Origin: Hydrogenophaga sp.
GTDB lineage: Bacteria > Pseudomonadota > Gammaproteobacteria > Burkholderiales > Burkholderiaceae_C
Assembly: GCA_016790705.1 (NCBI GenBank)
Contig: JAEUOT010000041.1
Coordinates: 1-53,870 of the forward strand
Reading direction: 5' to 3'
DNA length: 53,870 bases
The position numbers and the translations under genes are program-made. Of the stretch, positions 48,326 through 53,870 are shown piece by piece. Each line of letters starts with the position of its first letter. Position 1 is the stretch's first letter. Below the pieces are notes generated by a model. That model was not told where the DNA came from. It saw nothing but the letters and a program-made list of their open reading frames with translations, and searched no databases.

Positions 48326-48347
48326 TCCACTTCAACAGCAAGACACA

Positions 48348-49415
48348 ATGAAAATCGCAGTTCTCCCCGGTGACGGCATCGGCACCGAAATCGTCGCCGA
48401 AGCGGTCAAGGTCCTCAAGGCGCTCGACCTCCCGTTCGAGATGGAATCGGCCCTGGTCGGTGGCGCCGCCTACGACGCGCACGGCCACCCGCTGCCCGAG
48501 TCCACGCTCAAGCTGGCCAAGGAAGCCGACGCCATCCTGTTCGGCGCCGTCGGCGACTGGAAGTACGACAAGCTCGACCGTCCGCTGCGCCCCGAGCAGG
48601 CCATCCTGGGCCTGCGCAAGAACCTGGGCCTGTTCGCCAACTTCCGCCCCGCGATCTGCTACGAGCAACTGGTGGGCGCCTCCAGCCTCAAGCCGGAGCT
48701 GATCGCCGGCCTGGACATCCTCATCATTCGCGAGCTGACCGGCGACATCTATTTCGGCCAGCCGCGGGGCCGCCGCGAGGCACCGGACGGCGAGTTCAAG
48801 GGCGCGCCCGAAGCCTTCGACACCATGCGCTACTCCAAGCCCGAGATCGAGCGCATCGCCCATGTCGCCTTCCAGGCTGCGCGCAAGCGCAACAAGAAGG
48901 TGACCTCGGTCGACAAGGCCAACGTGCTGGAGACTTTCCAGTTCTGGAAGGACACCATGATCGAGGTGCACGCCCAGTACCCCGACGTCGAGCTGCAGCA
49001 CATGTACGTCGACAACGCCGCGATGCAACTGGTCAAGGCGCCCAAGGCCTTCGACGTGGTGGTGACCGGCAACATGTTCGGCGACATCCTGTCCGACGAA
49101 GCCTCGATGCTCACCGGCTCCATCGGCATGCTGCCCTCGGCCTCGCTCAACAGCAAGAACCAGGGTCTGTACGAGCCCAGCCACGGCAGCGCACCCGACA
49201 TCGCGGGCAAGGGCATTGCCAACCCGCTGGCGACCATCCTGTCGGCCGCGATGATGCTGCGCTTCTCGCTCAACCAGGAAGCCGCCGCGCAGCGCATCGA
49301 AGCGGCCGTGCAGAAGGTGCTGGCCCAGGGCCTGCGCACCGGCGACATCTGGAGCGAGGGCACGACCAAGGTCGGCACCGCGCAGATGGGCGATGCCGTT
49401 GTGAAAGCCTTGTAA
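48348..49415 (+). CDS. leuB: 3-isopropylmalate dehydrogenase
   Basis: A 355-residue NAD-dependent decarboxylating dehydrogenase. The start [17 protein letters not shown], the substrate block [14 protein letters not shown], the motif [11 protein letters not shown] and the metal site [12 protein letters not shown] are all typical LeuB. It catalyses the third leucine-specific step and closes the leu cluster; a dispersed intergenic repeat follows its stop. Confidence 0.97.
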   Translation: MKIAVLPGDGIGTEIVAEAVKVLKALDLPFEMESALVGGAAYDAHGHPLPESTLKLAKEADAILFGAVGDWKYDKLDRPLRPEQAILGLRKNLGLFANFRPAICYEQLVGASSLKPELIAGLDILIIRELTGDIYFGQPRGRREAPDGEFKGAPEAFDTMRYSKPEIERIAHVAFQAARKRNKKVTSVDKANVLETFQFWKDTMIEVHAQYPDVELQHMYVDNAAMQLVKAPKAFDVVVTGNMFGDILSDEASMLTGSIGMLPSASLNSKNQGLYEPSHGSAPDIAGKGIANPLATILSAAMMLRFSLNQEAAAQRIEAAVQKVLAQGLRTGDIWSEGTTKVGTAQMGDAVVKAL

Positions 49416-49416
49416 C

Positions 49417-49520
49417 TCCCCCCTGCGCCGCTGACGCGGCTTCCCCCCTCTCTGGCGCGCCTGCGGCGCTGGGAGGGGGAACGCACCCTGTGGCCCGGCG
49501 GAGCCGGTTCCACGGGTGCC
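49417..49520. repeat. Dispersed two-hairpin intergenic repeat, copy 2
   Basis: Same block order as at 44736-44811: CCCCTGCGCCG, a small hairpin (GCCGC-TGAC-GCGGC), a larger stem between TTCCCCCCTCTC and GGGAGGGGGAA, then ACGC and a tail with GGCCCGGC, AGCCGG and TTCC. The larger stem has an inner GCGC/GCGC pair. It starts two bases after the leuB stop and may also serve as transcript end. Confidence 0.65.
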
Positions 49521-49566
49521 CTGGAGGCAGACACGCCTCACCCAAGGTTTTTGGTGCGCGCCCACA

Positions 49567-51084
49567 ATGGGTGTTTTCTTGCTCCAGACCCTACCTGTGT
49601 CCACCCCCCTCTTCCCCTTCGACAACCGCTTCGCACTGCTCGACGGCCTGTCCCTGCCCTGGCAGCCCGCCCCCGTGCCGGCGCCGCGCTGGCTGCGCTT
49701 CAACCATGGACTGGCCCAGGAACTGGGGCTGGACGGCGCGCGGCTGGGCTCGGAGGAAGGCCTGGCGGTGCTGGCCGGCAACCGCGTGCCCGATGGCGCG
49801 CAGCCCGTGGCTCAGGCCTACGCCGGTCACCAGTTCGGCGGCTTCTCGCCCCAGCTGGGCGACGGCCGAGCGCTGCTGCTGGGCGAAATCCTCGACCCGC
49901 AAGGGCAACGCCGCGACATCGCCTTCAAGGGCTCGGGCCGCACGCCCTTTTCGCGCGGCGGCGACGGCAAGGCCGCGGTCGGCCCGGTGCTGCGCGAGTA
50001 CCTGATCAGCGAGGCCATGCACGCGCTGGGCATCCCGACCACGCGCACGCTGGCGGCAGTGGCCACCGGCGAAACCATCTCTCGCGAGCGCCCGCTGCCC
50101 GGCGCCATCCTGACCCGTGTGGCGGCGAGCCACATCCGCGTCGGCAGCTTCCAGTTCTTCGCGGCCCGCGGCGACACCGACCGCTTGCGCGTGCTCGCCG
50201 ACCACGCGATCGAGCGGCACGACCCGTCGCTGGCCGCTCGCGACGACCGCTACCTCGCGCTGCTCGACGCCGTGTCGGCGCGGCAGGCGAAGCTCGTCGC
50301 GCAGTGGATGTCGGTCGGCTTCATCCACGGTGTGATGAACACCGACAACATGACCGTGTCGGGCGAGACCATCGACTACGGGCCCTGCGCCTTCCTGGAG
50401 GCCTACGATCCCGGGACCGTGTTCAGCTCCATCGACACCCACGGCCGCTACGCCTTCGGCAACCAGCCCGGCATCGCGCAGTGGAACCTGACCCGGCTGG
50501 CCGAGGCCCTGCTGCCGCTGATCGATGAAGACAGCGACCGTGCGGTGCTGCGGGCGACCCAGGTGATCGAAGGCTTTGCGCAGCGGTTCTCCTCGCACTG
50601 GCTGAAGCTGCACCGCGCCAAGCTCGGGCTGCGCGACGACGGGGCCGACGATGAAGAAGACCGCGCGCTGGTCAATGAATTGCTGGGCCTGATGCACGCC
50701 CACAAGATCGACTTCACGCTCGGCTTTCGGCGGCTGTCGGCGGTATTGCGTGGACAGCCAGACGCCTTGCACGCCGTCTGGGGCCAGGATGCTGCGGCGC
50801 TGGAAGGCTGGCGCGTCCGCTGGCAGGCCCGGGTCGCGGCCTCGGGCGAACCCGCCGCCGAGACCGCCGACCGCATGGACGCCACCAACCCGATCTACAT
50901 CCCGCGCAACCACCTGGTCGAGAACGCGCTGGACGCTGCGGTCGACGACAAGGACCTGCGCCCCTTCGAGAAGCTGCTGGCCATCGTGACCGACCCGTTC
51001 AGCGAACGCAGCGCCGACGCCAGGGCGGCCCTCCCGGGGACGCCCGAGCAGACCTTCGGTTACCGAACTTTCTGCGGCACCTGA
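49567..51084 (+). CDS. selO: Protein adenylyltransferase SelO (YdiU)
   Basis: A 505-residue member of the SelO/UPF0061 pseudokinases, which transfer AMP to protein hydroxyls. Blocks include FNHGLAQELGLD, VAQAYAGHQFGGFSPQLGDGRA split by the active-site loop, IAFKGSGRTPFSRGGDGKAA, GFIHGVMNTDNMTVSGETIDYGP and the C-terminal YRTFCGT with the redox cysteine. The ATG at 49567 is used; a GTG at 49597 would give 495 residues, nearer the E. coli length of 478. No ribosome site settles it. Confidence 0.93.
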   Translation: MGVFLLQTLPVSTPLFPFDNRFALLDGLSLPWQPAPVPAPRWLRFNHGLAQELGLDGARLGSEEGLAVLAGNRVPDGAQPVAQAYAGHQFGGFSPQLGDGRALLLGEILDPQGQRRDIAFKGSGRTPFSRGGDGKAAVGPVLREYLISEAMHALGIPTTRTLAAVATGETISRERPLPGAILTRVAASHIRVGSFQFFAARGDTDRLRVLADHAIERHDPSLAARDDRYLALLDAVSARQAKLVAQWMSVGFIHGVMNTDNMTVSGETIDYGPCAFLEAYDPGTVFSSIDTHGRYAFGNQPGIAQWNLTRLAEALLPLIDEDSDRAVLRATQVIEGFAQRFSSHWLKLHRAKLGLRDDGADDEEDRALVNELLGLMHAHKIDFTLGFRRLSAVLRGQPDALHAVWGQDAAALEGWRVRWQARVAASGEPAAETADRMDATNPIYIPRNHLVENALDAAVDDKDLRPFEKLLAIVTDPFSERSADARAALPGTPEQTFGYRTFCGT

Positions 51085-51181
51085 GTCGACGGCGGTCGAA
51101 AACCGCGACACTGCTTCGTCGTGGTTCCAGGGTCACCCACATCCGATGGCCCCTCATTCACCCCACAACCAGGAGCAACCC

Positions 51182-51631
51182 ATGAGCACCGGCACCGTCC
51201 GCCTTCACCGCGTCCTGCGCGCGCCGCCCGAGCGCATCTACCGCGCCTACCTCGACCCCGACGCGATGGCCAAGTTCCTGCCGCCCTATGGCTTCACGGG
51301 CCGCGTGCTGGAGATGGACGCCCGTGTCGGCGGCATCTACCGCATGCAGTTCACCAACTTCGGCAACGGCCAGACCCACGCCTTCGGCGGCAAGTACCTG
51401 GAGCTGGTGCCCAACGAGAAGATCGTCAACACCGACATCTTCGACGACCCCAACCTGCCCGGACAGATGATCACCACCGTGACGCTCAAGCCCGTGCTCT
51501 GCGGCACCGAGATCACGGCGGTGCAGGAAGGCATTCCCGCCGCCATCCCGGTCGAGATGTGTTACCTGGGCTGGCAGGAAACCCTGCAGCAACTGGCTCA
51601 GCTGGTCGAGCCCAACATCCCTCCGGGCTGA
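51182..51631 (+). CDS. SRPBCC-domain protein (AHSA1-like)
   Basis: A 149-residue START-like protein. The opening HRVLRAPPERIYRAYLDPDAMAKFLPPYGF and the later VGGIYRMQFTNF and GKYLELVPNEKIV match the activator-of-Hsp90 (AHSA1) group of the SRPBCC fold. The domain binds hydrophobic ligands or chaperones; the role here is unknown. The ATG at 51182 has AGGAG before it. Its last 34 bases overlap the end of the opposing DTW gene. Confidence 0.87.
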   Translation: MSTGTVRLHRVLRAPPERIYRAYLDPDAMAKFLPPYGFTGRVLEMDARVGGIYRMQFTNFGNGQTHAFGGKYLELVPNEKIVNTDIFDDPNLPGQMITTVTLKPVLCGTEITAVQEGIPAAIPVEMCYLGWQETLQQLAQLVEPNIPPG

Positions 51632-52386
51632 ACCAGATCGCGCAACCGCTGCCGCGACGGGCTGTCGGCGGGCAGCGGCCCCTGGCCACGGGCGCTCAGG
51701 TAGTGCTCGCTGAACAGGCCGAACCAGGCGTCCAGCGCTTCGGCGGCACGCTCGTCGCCCGCAAGGTCCAGACACAGCGCCGCGATCTCGGCGGTGCAGA
51801 AATGGTGGTCCTGCGCCGAGCGGCGCAGCCGGTAGCGCGAGGCGGTTTCCGGGTGCAGGCCCAGCACCGGCAGGCCATCCAGATACGGGCTCTTGCGGAA
51901 CATCTTGCGCGCCTCCGACCAGGTGCCGTCGAGCAGCACATACAGCGGCCGCCGTCCCTGTGCGGCCTCGACTGGCGGGGGTGCTGACACGACTCGGCCC
52001 GCCGAGCTGTACTCCGGCGGGAACACGACGAACGGCTGCCACTGCGGGTCCTGCAACAGGGCCAGCAACGCCGGATCGACCTCCGTGCGCGACCATTGGA
52101 AGGCCCAGGTGTCGGCCACCACATCGGCGATCAGCCAGCCGGTGTTGCTGGGTTTGAGCGCCTCGATGTCGCCCATCAGCAGGCAGAAGCCGGCGCGCGA
52201 AGGCTGGCTCGGACGGTGTTCGCAGATGCAGTGCGGCGGTGGCAGGCGGCAGCCGCTGCAGCGCAGCGGGTTGGCGCCGCGCGCCACGAAGGGTTTGCTG
52301 GACGCGGCGATGCGCGTGGCGCGCAGGCGGGAGACGGCATGGCCCCGGTCGGGCTGTGGCTGTTGTTCGGGAGTGGAAGCGGGCAT
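51598..52386 (-). CDS. DTW-domain tRNA-uridine aminocarboxypropyltransferase
   Basis: A 262-residue protein with a Cys cluster RCSGCRLPPPHCIC (about 42-55) and the DTW-family motif as LLDGTWSEARKM, followed by SPYL. E. coli TapT (YfiP) of this family puts acp on tRNA uridine 47 using SAM, and this is the likely role. It ends inside the SRPBCC gene and is divergent from the PNPOx-family gene with only 23 bases between starts. Confidence 0.85.
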   Translation of the reverse strand: MPASTPEQQPQPDRGHAVSRLRATRIAASSKPFVARGANPLRCSGCRLPPPHCICEHRPSQPSRAGFCLLMGDIEALKPSNTGWLIADVVADTWAFQWSRTEVDPALLALLQDPQWQPFVVFPPEYSSAGRVVSAPPPVEAAQGRRPLYVLLDGTWSEARKMFRKSPYLDGLPVLGLHPETASRYRLRRSAQDHHFCTAEIAALCLDLAGDERAAEALDAWFGLFSEHYLSARGQGPLPADSPSRQRLRDLVQPGGMLGSTS

Positions 52387-52409
52387 CCGTCAAATGTATG
52401 CTGCCCGGC

Positions 52410-53039
52410 ATGAGCATCACCTCCCTCGCCGCCTTGCGCGCCCTGTACGACCCGGTGCGCGAGCGCTCGGCCAAGAAAGAGATTCCCCAGCTCGACGCCC
52501 ACGCGCGCCGCTTCATCGGCCTCTCGCCGATGCTGGTGATCGCCAGCGGCGATGCGGCCAACGGCCTGGACGCCTCACCGCGCGGCGGTGCGCCCGGCTT
52601 CGTGCACGTGGCCGATGCGCACACGCTGCTGATTCCCGATGCGCCCGGCAACAACCGGCTGGACACGCTGGAGAACATCGTGCGTGGCGGCGAGAGCGGC
52701 GCGCCGGTCGGGCTGCTGTTCCTGATCCCCGGTGTGGACGAAACCCTTCGCATCAATGGCCTGGCCTGGCTCAGCGACGATGCAGCCGACCTGCAGCGCT
52801 GCGCAGAGCCTGGGCGCGTACCCAAGTTGGCGATCCGCGTCGGCGTGCGCGCGTGCTATCTGCACTGCGCCAAGGCGTTGATGCGTTCGCGGCTGTGGGA
52901 CGCGACGCGCCAGGTCGAGCGCACGGCCCTGCCGAGCATGGCCGAGATGATGCGCGACCAGATCCGCGAGTTCCGCGGCGAAGAGGTGGCCGCGGAAACC
53001 CAGGAACAGATGCTCGAGCGTTACCGCCAGACGCTCTGA
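52410..53039 (+). CDS. Pyridoxamine 5'-phosphate oxidase-family (FMN-binding) protein
   Basis: A 209-residue split-barrel flavoprotein of the MSMEG_1061-like PNPOx group. Supporting segments are FIGLSPMLVIASGDA, GAPGFVHVAD, the FMN-contact-like DAPGNNRLDTLENI, VGLLFLIPGVDETLRINGLAWL, and the C-terminal YLHCAKALMRSRLWD. The substrate is unknown. I chose the ATG at 52410; an ATG at 52398 is the alternative, and neither has a clear ribosome site. Its promoter must overlap the 5' end of the divergent DTW gene. Confidence 0.85.
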   Translation: MSITSLAALRALYDPVRERSAKKEIPQLDAHARRFIGLSPMLVIASGDAANGLDASPRGGAPGFVHVADAHTLLIPDAPGNNRLDTLENIVRGGESGAPVGLLFLIPGVDETLRINGLAWLSDDAADLQRCAEPGRVPKLAIRVGVRACYLHCAKALMRSRLWDATRQVERTALPSMAEMMRDQIREFRGEEVAAETQEQMLERYRQTL

Positions 53040-53057
53040 GCGGCTGGCGGCGTCCGC

Positions 53058-53870
53058 TCAGGGGATGAAGTTCAGCGCCTCGGGCAACGGCAGCGCGATC
53101 GGCACCTCGAACAGCGGCCCGGCGGCACCGTCCGGGTCGATCACCACGCTGCCATTGCTCTGGAAGAACACGGCGATCTGCGACTGCGCCGCTACCGCGA
53201 TCGGGGCCTTGGCCGGGTTGTCCAGGCTGGTCAGGAAGGTGTGCGGGTTCTTGCCGACCAGCGGGTTCACGGCGTAGGCCAGGTCGTTGCGGTAGAGGGT
53301 GGTCTGCGCCTGCAGGCCGCCGGCGCGCACGATGGCGCTGCTGGTGGGGTTGGGCACGGTCTGGTCGCCCTTGGCCATCTGCAGGATCACCGGCTTGGCC
53401 GTGCTGCCCGGCAGCGGCTGCTGGCGGATCAGCGACGCGTACGACACCGGGTTGCCCGACTGCTGCACCCACTCGAAGCGGTCGAGCACCTTGGCGATTT
53501 CCGTCGCACCCGGTACGTTGTTGACCACCGGGGGCAGGTCGCGCAGCGGCATGTTCTCGAAGAAGTTGAACGGCACCGGCAGCGAGGCCGAGGGCGGCAG
53601 GTTCAGCAGCTGCGGCGTGCGGGTGGCCAGCGCGAGCCCGGTCAGCCCCCGGAACACACCCAGGCGCGCCACCTCGGTGATCGAGCCCCCCGGGACATTG
53701 GGCACGCCGGCCTTGATGTTGGGTTCGACACCCAGCAGCATGGTGCCGTAGATGCCGCCAAAGGACTGGCCGGCGTAGTAGATGCGCTGCGGGTTGAGGT
53801 CGACGCTGCCGTCGCCGTCGACGTCCATGCCCACCTCGACCTGGCGCACCAGCTGCATCAGGTCGACCAC
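53058..53870 (-). CDS. Alpha/beta hydrolase, C-terminal part (runs off the right edge)
   Basis: The frame is open to the window edge, so only the last 270 residues are visible. The nucleophile elbow is YYAGQSFGGIYGT (Ser in GQSFG), a likely acid residue lies in QMAKGDQTVPNP, and a His in GKNPHTFLTS completes the triad. Just before the elbow is DVDGDGSVD, an EF-hand-like calcium loop pattern. It resembles large secreted or surface lipases of the VolA type, but the N-terminal half needed to tell is missing. Confidence 0.8.
   Translation of the reverse strand: MVDLMQLVRQVEVGMDVDGDGSVDLNPQRIYYAGQSFGGIYGTMLLGVEPNIKAGVPNVPGGSITEVARLGVFRGLTGLALATRTPQLLNLPPSASLPVPFNFFENMPLRDLPPVVNNVPGATEIAKVLDRFEWVQQSGNPVSYASLIRQQPLPGSTAKPVILQMAKGDQTVPNPTSSAIVRAGGLQAQTTLYRNDLAYAVNPLVGKNPHTFLTSLDNPAKAPIAVAAQSQIAVFFQSNGSVVIDPDGAAGPLFEVPIALPLPEALNFIP

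Noticed and set aside
51085-51181. Hairpin GCGGT-CGAAA-ACCGC after selO
   Set aside because: Only five base pairs and no T-run; too weak for a terminator call. Nothing else is seen in this 97-base gap.

Overview
This GC-rich window looks like core chromosome from a betaproteobacterium of the Burkholderiales, most likely close to the Comamonadaceae. That placement is inferred from gene order and protein motifs, not from a search. Supporting points are the block mdh - HpcH/CitE-like lyase - acnB facing GntR - sdhCDAB - sdhE - gltA, then LysR - leuC - small lipoprotein - leuD - leuB, a kynBUA operon, and a RegBA redox two-component pair attached to a cyo-type quinol oxidase operon. I see no tRNA, rRNA, CRISPR array, insertion sequence or prophage. 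Coding density is high and no gene-free gap exceeds about 230 bases.

Layout. 1-3.0 kb (+): end of argD, argF, two tandem CxxCxxCC proteins and an RlmI-like methyltransferase. 3.0-5.4 kb (-): feoA-feoB and a tiny Cys-rich membrane protein, chained by overlapping start and stop codons. 5.6-10.5 kb (+): kynB-kynU-kynA, a TauD/TfdA-type dioxygenase and a YcaQ-type winged-helix DNA glycosylase. 10.5-12.7 kb (-): an aromatic-type FAD monooxygenase and a TctC/Bug solute-binding protein. 12.8-19.7 kb (-): acnA, a membrane-anchored DegP-like protease, and a MoxR-DUF58-VWA module. 19.8-21.2 kb (+): trhP (yegQ). 21.2-28.0 kb (-): cyoABCD, SURF1, regB, regA. 28.2-29.6 kb (+): an MFS (MHS) transporter. 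29.6-33.8 kb (-): DUF3592, DUF898/YjgN and M48 protease genes, an uncharacterised membrane gene set. 33.9-38.5 kb (-): mdh, HpcH/CitE-like, acnB, ending in a strong terminator. 38.7-44.7 kb (+): GntR/UTRA regulator, sdhCDAB, sdhE, gltA. 44.9-49.4 kb (+): LysR, leuC, repeat-bearing lipoprotein, leuD, leuB. 49.6-53.9 kb: selO, an SRPBCC protein, a DTW-domain tRNA modification enzyme (-), a PNPOx-family protein and the 3' part of an alpha/beta hydrolase (-).

Much of the window serves central carbon and electron flow: citrate synthase, two aconitases, succinate dehydrogenase with its flavinylation factor, malate dehydrogenase, a terminal quinol oxidase and its redox regulator. Tryptophan degradation to anthranilate, and leucine and arginine synthesis, sit alongside. 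No complete novel defence or mobile system was found. The items most worth a second look are the DUF3592-DUF898-M48 gene set, the quinol oxidase operon that carries SURF1 and RegBA instead of cyoE, the operator architectures at mdh/gntR and at cyoA/MFS, the hendecad-repeat lipoprotein inside the leu cluster, and a dispersed two-hairpin intergenic repeat after gltA and leuB.
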